From assembly GCA_964019055.1 (NCBI GenBank), contig OZ025214.1:2473501-2537500 (forward strand): 64,000 nucleotides of DNA, read 5' to 3'. The notes under the pieces are model-generated. The model saw nothing but the letters and a program-made list of their open reading frames with translations. It was not told the DNA's origin and searched no databases. Shown in pieces: positions 23,501 through 42,600 of the stretch. Positions within the stretch are counted from its first letter, which is position 1; each line of letters starts with the position of its first letter. A program made the position numbers and the translations under genes. This DNA comes from Anthopleura xanthogrammica (taxonomy: Eukaryota > Cnidaria > Anthozoa > Actiniaria > Actiniidae).

Positions 23501-26500
23501 CTGCCACCTCTATGGATACAACAGCCACAAAATTTTGTCCCAATGGTGGCTGGTATGTAGAGGTTTGACTGTTTTGTCATTTTAATAATCATCTGAGTCG
23601 AGTAATGTCATCTTCCCTTAGATCAGGTACAGGCAATGCAACAATAACTACTACCCTAATATGTAATTAACCATAATTAAGGACATATCCAGGTAAATAT
23701 ACTTTGTACTTACAAAGCTTGTGATGCTGTTCAAAATACCACCACTTGCTTGTTCTAGTTTGGCATGGTGTTTTCTAAAGTAATAGAAGACACAACGAAA
23801 GTATAAGCGACAATCATGACTAATCTGACATGGACAGATCCAGGGGTGGGGTCCAGGGGCTCCAGACCCCCTTTTACATCTCGTTGTTATTCCTTAATTC
23901 TAACATATAATATTGTACACGAAATCTTTACACTAATATCCCAGTAGCAGATCAAGTGTCAGGGCATGTCCAGACCCCTAGTTAAATAATCAATTGTCAT
24001 TTATTGAAATAGCTCAATTTTTTGCTTAGTATAAGCTTGGACCCCCCTCTCAAAAATTCCTGGATCCACCCTTGTGTGATATGCACCAATATGCACCTTC
24101 ATTTCCACAGATGACAATACAGTTACACTGGTATATAACGTCAATTATGATAAATACCTATTGTAGTTTGTTAACGCAGCTGATACGACACACCCAAGAC
24201 CCTAGGTAACAAAGATAAAACAGAATGACTATACTTTCGAACAAATCATAAAGGAATTAGAATAAGTTTGTGTTAATAATCTGGTCTTACATTTAGAGCC
24301 AGCTCATCATCTAGGATTGACAACTTGACAATGTAGGGATTTGATGCCTAAATGGAAAAAAAAACATAATAGACTATAAACCTGAAATCTTTAGATAAAT
24401 AGTATTACCGGTAATAACTGTATAGACCACTTGCAGAACTTCAGAATACAACTCAATTTGGAGGACAAAACAATAGGTTCCAATTATCAGGAGATTGAAA
24501 TTCTTTTGTTTTGTCCTCCAAATATTGAGCTGCTTTGACGTCACATGAAAGGGGTCTATAGGGTACATATCTATATCATTTGTTGTCTTGTTACCTCATA
24601 TTTTCTGTAGTTCACCAAAATAGTAAGTAACAGCATTGCCTCATACCCATGTTGTTGCCTAGCAACTGGATCTGCGAGAATCTGGAAGCATGCACAAGAT
24701 TTAGAGATTTATATTATTACTGCTACATCTGGTGAAAATTGTATTATTTACCTGTATAATGGCTTCAAAAACACTGTTTATCATGATGTACTCTACTATT
24801 GTGTTTTGACTGACGTTATCAGTAGCCTTAAAAAGAGGAAAATATATAACATTATTCTAATTAATTAATAGCAAGCTTACATCAAAATGAAGTTTTTGAA
24901 CACATTACTTACTGTTACCAAGATGAGGGCTAGTTTCAGGGCAAGATTCTTTAAACTCACTAGAAAGAGTAAAAATTGGCTCAGTTACAAATATTTTGAT
25001 GGTTTTCAACCATTCCCAGATGACGTAATATAAAAACAAAGAATTTATGTGTTTTCATAAAGTTGTTTTAGACATTCTAATAATGATTATGGGAATAGTA
25101 ATATCATACCTGGGAAATCTCCTACAATAAATGTATGCAGACTTTCTAAAAGACCCTGAAAAATAAATCATTATTACCATTCATTCATTCATTCCATTTC
25201 ATTTATTCATTCATCCATTTCATTTATTTTAATCATTTCATTGAAGCTGTCTACTGAAATTTTTATTTGGGTATCCTGTGGAAAAAGGACCACAGGAAAC
25301 CCAATAGACCTTTTCAGCTTCGTTGTTTGTTGTGCCCATTTCAGACCATGTGATGCCACTCTTGGGAGCTGATTCTTTCATGTGTTAATATTTTAACAAA
25401 AGAACATTTCTCAAGGGAATGTCATGTGGTCTGAAATGGGCAATTTGCATACGAAGCTAAAAAGGTCTATTCAGATACATACCATCCTAAAATATAAAGT
25501 TTACATGACTCTTGAAAATGTCCTGATAAAAAAAGATTGCAATACCTGCATTTGTGCCTCAGCAGCATCAAAACCAATTAAAATATTGATAGCATCAAAG
25601 CCAAGGTCAGCAAGTTTCTTCCTGAAGACAGCTTGCACTAATGCACATAATGTCTGAAAATAAAGGATTTAATCTATTATTCCATATGAAAAAGGGTTTT
25701 TCTTATTGTTTCATCACATGTTACCTGCAATGCATTGACCACCTTGATCTGATGTCCACCATGAAGAGCAATACAGCATTGAGCAAACAACAGATTTATG
25801 TTTTCCTGATACACAATAAAATAATTTAAAAAATGCTTCCATTTCTGCTGAAAAATCGAGACAGAATTTTTGTTTTTCTCATAATGTCATACCTTGACAG
25901 CCATGAGCTCTTCCAGAGTCATCTGATCTATTCTGGTCTCCAAATATATGGCATTAACCTTGGGAAGGAAAAAATAAGGAAAACCTTTATAGAGCACATT
26001 TCGTATGACTGTGAAAAGCTTGGTGCCGTATGCATGCTTGCCTTGAGTGTGATGCTTTTTAAAACTCTGACTGGCTAATTTTTTCTCACAAAATGTGACT
26101 GGCCTGGCAGTACTGTGACCTTGGTGTGACCATGTCTGCATCATGTTCCTGCTGTGTTTTGGTTATTTGATTGGATGGAGAGTAATATTGCTCATGCAGT
26201 GTGATTGTTCTGGCGGCAGTGACTTGCCACATTTGTGCCACAAGCTTATCACAGTCATACGAAACCTGCTCTATAAGCAACTATTGACTGTCGCAATGAG
26301 ATCAAACATAAACAACAATCTCCATATAAGAGGATCAGCTGGAGTAAGTTATGTTTATACTTTACTGATAAAGCTTTTTAGAGACATGGGGGTCTAATGA
26401 TTTTTTTGAGATTAATTAGTGGGAAATTAACTGAAAAAATCCACGAAACATATTCACCTTGAGCAAAAAGAGTTCATGCCAGAAGTTAGGATTTCCAAAA

Positions 26501-27072
26501 GAAGGATCTGTTCCCTGAAATGTAACCAAAATAGAATTCATTTCATGAACATCTAAGAATTAAGAGCCAGAATATGAATAAATTAAGAAATATTTAATAA
26601 AATATAAATAAACCCATCCATCCCCCTCCTCAACACAAAATTTTTGTAGGAGAAATGTAAAGTTAACCACATTTAAAGAAATAGAAAGTAAGTTTCACAT
26701 ATCATTGAAGGGTAAAAACTCTTATTCTTTAATAATACGAATGAATGAATAAAAATATGGAATTGTTGATTAAAAAGTGGACACACTTGGTTCTAGAATA
26801 AGTTGTTGATCTTCCCATAAATAAACTACAAAAGGAAGGAAGTTAGAAAACTTGATCTCCATGAACCATGTAGTCTGTAATAAATAAATAATCAATCAAC
26901 ATTGAAAAGTTCGCGTGAACGTTACCTCTAGAAAAGAATCATAGATCCCTGCTATCTTTTCCTTAAGACTTTTCTTTGATGATGGTGATTTTGGAGAAAC
27001 TGGTGATGTAGGAGAGCTTGGCGGTGAAGAAGAAGAGTGCATTTTGCTAACCATTTCAAAATGTGAGATCAT
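17523..27072 (-). CDS. ARMH3: Armadillo-like helical domain-containing protein 3
   Basis: A 26-exon model, every junction in frame, of about 696 residues (human C10orf76/ARMH3 has 689). Exons: 27072-26926, 26514-26458, 25958-25893, 25805-25725, 25653-25546, 25155-25110, 24959-24913, 24826-24752, 24681-24595, 24347-24291, 24201-24158, 23774-23714, 23303-23257, 22965-22884, 22589-22520, 22404-22306, 22110-22052, 21710-21645, 21488-21422, 21335-21275, 20937-20766, 20382-20256, 18842-18767, 18674-18596, 18192-18076, 17615-17523. Conserved segments include [62 protein letters not shown] and [16 protein letters not shown]3 binds PI4KB and supports PI4P production and Golgi function. The N-terminus is Ser/Pro-rich. 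The start codon is the least certain point; an AG about 33 bases upstream could instead be a splice acceptor. Confidence 0.95.
17637..18005. repeat. 22-bp minisatellite
   Basis: About 16-17 head-to-tail copies of a unit like GTCAGTGAGTGGTTGGTAAGG plus one base. It sits in the last ARMH3 intron. There are no unique spacers, so it is not a CRISPR-like array. Confidence 0.95.
18284..18405. repeat. Fold-back element in ARMH3 intron
   Basis: The left arm CTTCCGAGATATGCTTTGCT pairs with the right arm AGCAAAGCATATCTCAGAAG, about 30 bases near-perfect. Confidence 0.65.
18994..19132. mobile_element. GGGGCGGATcc-type MITE (family V), copy 1
   Basis: It starts CAGGGGCGGATAGAG and ends CTGGGTCCGCCCCTG, with inner GGGGTGCA / TGCACCCC pairing. 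Related copies are at 23829-24077, 37583-37737 and 60908-60996. Confidence 0.6.
19375..19945. repeat. Tandem direct duplication, about 283-bp unit
   Basis: Two adjacent copies share GCTGGCTAACGTCG, GACAAGACAATTTTTCTAAA and TCGTCAAAATCAGGGCAT, each followed by a CGTATGCGCGCGC block. They lie in the large ARMH3 intron between exons 22 and 23. The CpG-rich content stands out from the surroundings. Confidence 0.75.
20448..20658. mobile_element. MITE family H, copy 2
   Basis: The ends are CTTCACAGTTCCCTC and GGGAACTGTGAAG. Inside, GCCTTTGCATCGAAG pairs with CTTCGATGCAAAGGC. Confidence 0.75.
22667..22770. mobile_element. MITE family E, copy 2
   Basis: The termini CAGTAGAAGCTCTCATAAGC and GAGAGCTTCAACTG are inverted. 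The middle has GTTGTAACTAGAGCTGGT, shared in reverse with 8140-8362. Confidence 0.6.
23371..23573. mobile_element. MITE family D, copy 2
   Basis: It runs from TACAGTCGAAGCGTCACTAA to TGTAGAGGTTTGACTGT, with repeated AATGGCCACCTC words. The pattern matches 6529-6711. Confidence 0.65.
23829..24077. mobile_element. Family V-like element, copy 2
   Basis: It begins GGACAGATCCAGGGGTGGGG and ends CCTGGATCCACCCTTG. It is a longer, degenerate fold-back in an ARMH3 intron. Confidence 0.5.
24420..24560. mobile_element. MITE family C, copy 2
   Basis: The ends are TATAGACCACTTGCAG and AAAGGGGTCTATA. The inner arms CAATTTGGAGGACAAAACAA and TTGTTTTGTCCTCCAAAT pair. Confidence 0.75.
25269..25302. repeat. 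Short palindrome, about 34 bp
   Basis: GGGTATCCTGTGG pairs with CCACAGGAAACCC around a short A-rich loop. It abuts family B copy 2. Confidence 0.55.
25305..25470. mobile_element. MITE family B, copy 2
   Basis: The ends are TAGACCTTTTCAGCTTCG and CGAAGCTAAAAAGGTCTAT. The inner arms GCCCATTTCAGACCATGT and TGGTCTGAAATGGGC pair. Confidence 0.75.
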
Positions 27073-27802
27073 AAACTCCTGAGTTGTGGAAGAGTTTGAT
27101 GATCTGGAATCGATTATTCGATAATCTTCACATAATTTCTTCGCCTCTTTTTGTATCGAAATAAAGCAACTCTATATTGTTTGGCAGTCAGGCTTGGGTT
27201 GTGCGAGTTTCTTTGTTTAAATCAAGAAAATTTTCCAGATTGATTTGTACAACTTGCAAAAGGAAAAATCAATTTTTAGAAAGATAACCGCTGGACATTT
27301 TGGATTTTAAAGACGCGGAAGCCTGGGAATAGTTATTAATAATAATTAATAATTATTATTTTTGTAGTCAGAATTCGTTAGAATTCAAGTCAAAAAATGG
27401 AATGGTTAAAAGTCAAATACCAATAAAGTAGAGTAAAAACCCCAAAAAGCTATATTCATTAAAATTATATTATTCAATTTTGTTTTCTATATTCCTCGAT
27501 AAATTTTGGTTGTAATGCATTTTTTCGCTACTAAGGCTCTTAAGATATAACTTAATTGAAAAATTAGTGAAATAATTTATTTATATTTATATTTATGAAA
27601 ACAAATTTATTTTAGAAAAATACAGTGAATTCGAATCTCCCTCCCCTCCCCTACAAACTTGTTTGTGTAGTCAGCTGACCTGTCACGGGACTATAAAGCT
27701 TCCCAGAACGCCCTGGTGGCCCGTAAATCCTCCACGTGAAAACATGGCGGAGAAGAGGAAGATATAGAAAATACAACGAGCAAAATAACTCGTGAAAAGA
27801 CC
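27073..27802. promoter_or_regulatory. Divergent ARMH3 / TTC31 intergenic region
   Basis: 730 bases between start codons. The right end has CACGTG at about 27733-27738 and ATGGCGG at 27744, probably in the TTC31 5' leader. The left part is A+T-rich. Confidence 0.4.
27744..27767 (+). promoter_or_regulatory. Possible uORF in the TTC31 leader
   Basis: An ATG in good context (AACATGG) opens a 7-codon frame ending TAG, 36 bases before the TTC31 start. It matters only if transcription starts upstream of it. Confidence 0.35.
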
Positions 27803-36849
<9,047 letters not shown>

Positions 36850-37582
36850 CTCACATCAAATTGAATATGTTTAAAGATACCTTAGAATTCCTGTTCTTCT
36901 CTAGGACCCAAGGATAGATACTGGTGCATACGTCTCTCACTGCAGAATACTGCTCATAGTAAACTTGTTTAGTTTCTGATATGTAAACAATTTATCTGTG
37001 ATTTCCATGCTTGTTTTTGATTATTAAGCTATCTACCCTTGGGTACCGAGGATGGATGGAGAAAAATTTTGATTGAATAGCTTGTTTGGTTGTATGAATT
37101 CCAAGAGTTACTCACTGATTTGTAGATTAATCTCTTAGTTGTTTACCATATTCACTTATTTTTTTTCTAACCAAAAAATTCTTAGGCAATAGTTAGCACC
37201 CACGCACAAACACATGCCTATTTATGACATCCACATATTTCAAAAATCTATCTATTTTGTTAAAGTGGGATACTAGAACTGTGCAAAGCTGCCACTCTCC
37301 CCTCCCCTAGTTTTTTCATGTGCTAAAAGATGATCCTCAGTATATAGTAGCTCAAAAATTCCAATATCCTTTCTGGCATTGCATGACAGTAATTTGTTAT
37401 AACATGTTTTTCTTTACTAAAGAACAACTATATGAGAATAACTGCATTGATGAAAGTGACATTAAAAAATGGTATCAAAGATTTATTAAAAACCTGCATG
37501 TCAATCAGTGTTGATTTTGTTAATTTAGTGCCTTCTGGCTATTATTTTGAACTATTCCTCCTGCAAACTTGTGTATATATCA

Positions 37583-37737
37583 GTGGCAATCCAGAATGAT
37601 TTCAAGGGGGTGACTGGTACCTAGCAAGGCATTGCAGTTGGGTTTTTTTTGGTCTTATCTTATCCTTTATTCTTCTTATATTTTACTCCAAGGGGGTGAC
37701 TAGTCACCCAAATCACCCCTGCTGGATCTGCCCTTGT
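37583..37737. mobile_element. Family V-like element, copy 3
   Basis: It starts GTGGCAATCCAGAATGAT and ends CTGCTGGATCTGCCCTTG, with two copies of AAGGGGGTGACT inside. Confidence 0.45.
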
Positions 37738-37837
37738 TCATATACCATTAGTATGGGCACAGGCACATCATAATAAAAATAGGTCGCTATTTCTAGATTT
37801 CCAGGGTTGTACCGGGTATGTTTTGAGACTAACATGG

Positions 37838-37974
37838 TATAGACCCCTTGCAGCAAGTCGGAATGCAGTTCAATTTGAATGACAAAACAATAGGTTTCCA
37901 ATTCTCAGGAGATTGAAATTCTTTTGTTTTGTCCTCCAAATTGAGCTGCTTTGACATCACGTGCAAGGGGTATA
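37838..37974. mobile_element. MITE family C, copy 3
   Basis: It runs from TATAGACCCCTTGCAGCA to GTGCAAGGGGTATA. The inner TCAATTTGAATGACAAAACA pairs with TTTTGTCCTCCAAATTGA. Confidence 0.75.
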
Positions 37975-38769
37975 TTCCTTTAATTTCTTAAGAGTCTAGA
38001 TAACTTAATTATGACAGTGACTCGAACCTTGGCAGTTCACTGCTGAGAAATGTAAGCATCGAAACCATAAGCATCTAGTAACTGATGACACACCCCTCCC
38101 CCAAAAAAATAAACATACAGAAATTGAATTTATGCTATCACATATTTATTTAACCTGATGTTAATAAATATCATTTCTATTCACAATCATTTCATTGTCA
38201 GAACAGCATGTTCTACTGCCTTAAGTATTTCTTTTACAATCGCGCGCAAACCAACTAATATAATCTAGCTGAATTCCAACCAGCACAGATTTTCACGAGT
38301 TCTATTTTGCTTCATTCCTTCAACACCAGTCAATGAAATGACACATTTATATTAAGACTGTAATGACTAATTTGGTTGTTAAACCTAAGTAATATTGATC
38401 TAGGTTAATTTTCTAAGCTGTTTTTTTTTTGTTGATTCAAGGGACCTGCAAAGCTATAAACAAAATTCCCACAGAATTGCAGGGTAATTTTGGCTTGAGC
38501 TTTGTACAGTCCGAGTTGCAGACACATAATTACTTACAATTTTCTTTACATCATAGTAATATAGACTTTTGCTTCATAAAATTAGTTTTATCATTTCTGT
38601 CAATGAAAATATTTGGCCTTTTTTTCTCCTAAAAATTAATATTAAATTTATATATTTATTTAGTATTGATTTGCCAATATATATATAATAATTTATTGAG
38701 TTTGTTATGATTATGGCAGTATGTGCTCTAGTGTGATAATTAAATTAATCATGGCTGACAGTATTTTTC

Positions 38770-39013
38770 TTATACACCTAAGTCCAAAATGGTGCACGGT
38801 CGGGTTAGTTACATGAAAATGAGGCATCCAGGGCCAAATTTACAGTGTTTTCTTATAATTTAATACCGAAAAATTGTTGTGTTCCTGAGTGTAAGAAGTA
38901 AAGAAAGACCGAACAAGTATATACTTTGCATAGACAGCATATTGTTTCTTTGCATTTGGCCCTAGATGCCTCATTTCCATGTAATGTGTGCCATTTTGGA
39001 TTTAGGTGTATAA
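38770..39013. mobile_element. Fold-back element
   Basis: The arms TTATACACCTAAGTCCAAAA and TTTTGGATTTAGGTGTATAA, plus internal GAGGCATCCAGGGCCAAAT / ATTTGGCCCTAGATGCCTC, pair. Confidence 0.7.
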
Positions 39014-39448
39014 GTTAATGCTGACCTGCTACGACACAACCTACAACCACCAAAAGACAAAAAATGCTACCTGCATGTGAACTGCAATAGCCAACACCAA
39101 CACTGCTATGAAATTTATATATGACCATTAAAATTTTTGTAAATTAATAGATCCCATTATGTTTTTCTTATTTCCAATGTCTTACGGATATAAGACCTTA
39201 TTAATATAGAGTACAAATTCTAAAAGTGTGCAACCTAAATAGTATGAAATAGTGCTAAATTATCCTAGGTTGTTTTCTATTGTTAAGTAGTGCTAAATAG
39301 TACTAGTGCAAAGTATTGTACACTTTCAGTGTTGTACTCTAAATTATTTAATATTTTAGAAAACTAAATTAAACTAATGTAAATGTATATGCATATGCAC
39401 CGTACCCTGAGGGCAGAAGTAATGAAACGAAGTACCACTGCTGACAGG

Positions 39449-39606
39449 GTATACAGGGACCATGGAGGGGGAGGGGGAGGAGCTGGTAGGGCTGTAGCCC
39501 TACCACTTTTTCCCTTGTCCCATACTAGACGCTCATATTTTCCAATCTTAGCCCCACCACTTTTTTCCCATACTAGTCTCTTATATAGCCCCTCTGCGGT
39601 CCCTGG
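39449..39606. mobile_element. Fold-back element with CAGGGACC ends
   Basis: It begins CAGGGACCATGGAGGGGG and ends CCCCTCTGCGGTCCCTG. The ACTTTTTCCC and CATACTAG words are repeated internally. Confidence 0.6.
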
Positions 39607-39670
39607 TATATATGCATGCATAATCAGCTCTTTTTACAGGTCAGAATTATTAATAATTATTTTAAGATTA

Positions 39671-42600
39671 TTAGTGTACAAGAGATACTATTGCCATTGA
39701 GATAATTCCAGCAATCAACATTAGAACCTGTTTGATTGACTCCCTGGAAAAAAGAAAAAAAGTGTCTTAGAAAAAAGATAGTTATTTCACTATAAACCCA
39801 AATCTACCCTACTTATATCAGTAAAATAAAATGGCAAGAGGATCCTACCTGGGTCTCTTTTCTTCTAATAATTCTGGGATTATGGTAACCAATGCAATAT
39901 AGATGAATCCACCTGATGTGAATGGGAGAATCCATGCTGTCTGGTCACCTGATGAAACCAGAAAAACACTCATTAAATCATGCAGTTACAAGCTAAAGAG
40001 GTCTATGACTGAATGTCGTAGGCTAATTGAGAATGAAATGGGAAGAAATAGAATAGAAAAGAAGAATTGTGTGGGATAAATATATTACATACCTGCATGA
40101 TCAGCAATCAGTCCTACAACAGCTCCAGCCAAACCACCAGATGCTGTCACAATCTAAAAGAAATGTTTTAATGTTTTAGGTCCATGGTTATGTTTGGTCT
40201 GTGAAATTCCAGAACAATTCCAATCAACTCCAGTTATATATGTAACACTAGGTACTCACCTGTCCAATAGCTGCATCTCTTTTCTTAAAACCAGATTTGA
40301 TAAGAATGGCAAAATCACCAATCTAAAAAAATCAACCATATGAATACTTAAGACCATTATTTTTATGTGGCTTTGAAATGCAAAGCACTTGGCTTTGTTT
40401 TCTTTAAATCAAACAGTAATGGAAATAGGAGTGAAGTACAAAGGCTTTGGGGGTGGGGTTGGAAGAAATTTGCTCTTCAAAAAGAACTGTATTAGGATGG
40501 CACTTTCTTTCCAATATATGATGAAACTTCCTTGAAAATGTATTTTTACACTGGATAGTCTTGACATTTACTTACTTCATGTGGAACTTCATGGAGCAAT
40601 ATTGCAAATGTGGTACACATCCCAACCTTGAAACATATCAGAAATCTATTAGTATTGATAAACAGGCTGACCCAGAACAAATTCAAGCATTAATCATCAA
40701 AGAACACGTACTGTTTAGTAATGTCAAATTTAATTTTTTTTTAATTTATAAAAAAGTGATGACTCAAAACATAATGGTGATACTTACTTTTTTACTGACA
40801 ACAAAGCTCCCAGCCACGGCAAGGCCATGTGTGAAATTGTCAATAATATTAGCAAAAAGATTAAGGTATCCAATGACCTACAAACAGAACAAAATTATAT
40901 CATTGTTATAGTATGGCTTAAATGAAATTATATTCATAGTACAGACATTATGTAAGGGTAAATATATTACAGTACGAATTGAAAAACCGTGGGCACCTAG
41001 AAATATTCCATGCATGTTCTATTGTTCTTTGGCCAATCAGATATGACTCTAACCACAAGAAAGCTGAAAGATAATAATGATGCTTCTGATTGGTAAAGAA
41101 ACATTCTAGAAATATTTCTAGGTGCCCATGGTTTTTTGATTCACACTGTAACGGAAGTTGAAAACATTCGATATTCAGGTTTATTTATCCTTTTAAAATT
41201 CTTTCTTGTTACCATGGCAACACATAATTTAATCTCAATTTACATGCACTTTACATAGCATCTGTTCCATCCTGTCATGAAACTTCATATCATTCATTTT
41301 GAAATCTTTTAGGTTGTTGCTGTTGCCATGGCAACAACATTAGCCACGCCACTTTAAACTTTTACTTATCTTTAATTTTAGTCTTACCTTATGTTCTGGC
41401 TCATGGGTTTCGTCATGTGGTTCGCTGGCTTTATCCTGACAAGAATCTGTTTTCTCTTTACTTTTATTTTCTCTATGTCTTATAAAATTATTTGTATGTA
41501 TCTGTCCATTTCTCTCTTCTAATTTATGATTACTACCATTTTGAATATCTTTATCGGTTTTGTGCGAAATTCCATTTTGGACTGCCTTGTGCTGAAAAAA
41601 AGTATATAATTCACACGTATTATAAAATTTATAATTTAAAATTTAAAATGATATTTGATATCAACATGTATAATATATATTGTTAAACATAATATCTATA
41701 GACCCCTTAATTTGCAGCATGTCGGAATGCAGCTCAATTTGGGGGACAAAACAATAGGTTTCAATTCTCAGGGGATTAAGATTCTTTTGTTTTGCCCTCC
41801 AAATTGAGCTCTGACAAATTGAGCTATTGCCTATTTCCCCTAGGTTACATATAAGGCTGAGACCAGGGCCTGTATTATAAATAGAGAGCTTACGATTTAT
41901 CTAGTGGAGGGTATCAGAGTTCAAAATAATGGCTAGTCATATGCCGGTCAAGATGTCAGTCATATGATATGTCATCTTATTTTTTTCAAATATGACTGGT
42001 CAACATATGTTCGTTCAAAACCGTATTTGACCAGTCAAGTATCAAATTTGGCCGGACATTGACCGTTGACCAGCCGTTATTTTGAGCCCTGGGTATGACA
42101 ATTTCAGTGCCTCAGCTGTCCTAAATTTTTCATTCTTACCCACCCATTCTTAAATAAATATAGTATAATTTCCCCAGAATAATGTGCTATCAACGTTTGT
42201 TCTTTCTGGCCTCATGAGAAAGTTTTGCCAGCTGAATGGCAAGTTTACAAAAATATGCCCTGAGCATGGAGGACAATATTCCCTCTTCAGTGTTCCCCTT
42301 CCCATCATGAGATATTCATTCTACTGATTGATATCAAGCAATGCTTTAGTCATCTACTGTCTTTCTTATGCAAATACCATCCTCTCAGTAAAGGCTAGAC
42401 AATAGTTTTTAATTAAAGTTTCAAGTTGGCATCTGACAGAGGTTAACCTTGACAGGAATACATTTTCCATTAAGTGCATGGTTACCTTTTTCTACCAACT
42501 GCTGATAGAAGGGCAGATCTCAGCACAAAATTATAATTATTATAAACCATCCTCCCTCACACTAACCACTGCTGTTGTTTGCAAAGGGTTGTTTTCTTAC

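Larger units (their letters stand above)
36850..39670. other. Intergenic between TTC31 and SLC39A13 3' ends
   Basis: No supported gene. It holds elements at 37583-37737, 37838-37974, 38770-39013 and 39449-39606. The rest is A+T-rich, notably 38630-38700. Confidence 0.6.

Noticed and set aside
25833..26397. Overlapping open frames on both strands between ARMH3 exons 2 and 4
   Set aside because: They overlap real ARMH3 exon 3 or fall in intron, with no protein-like conservation.
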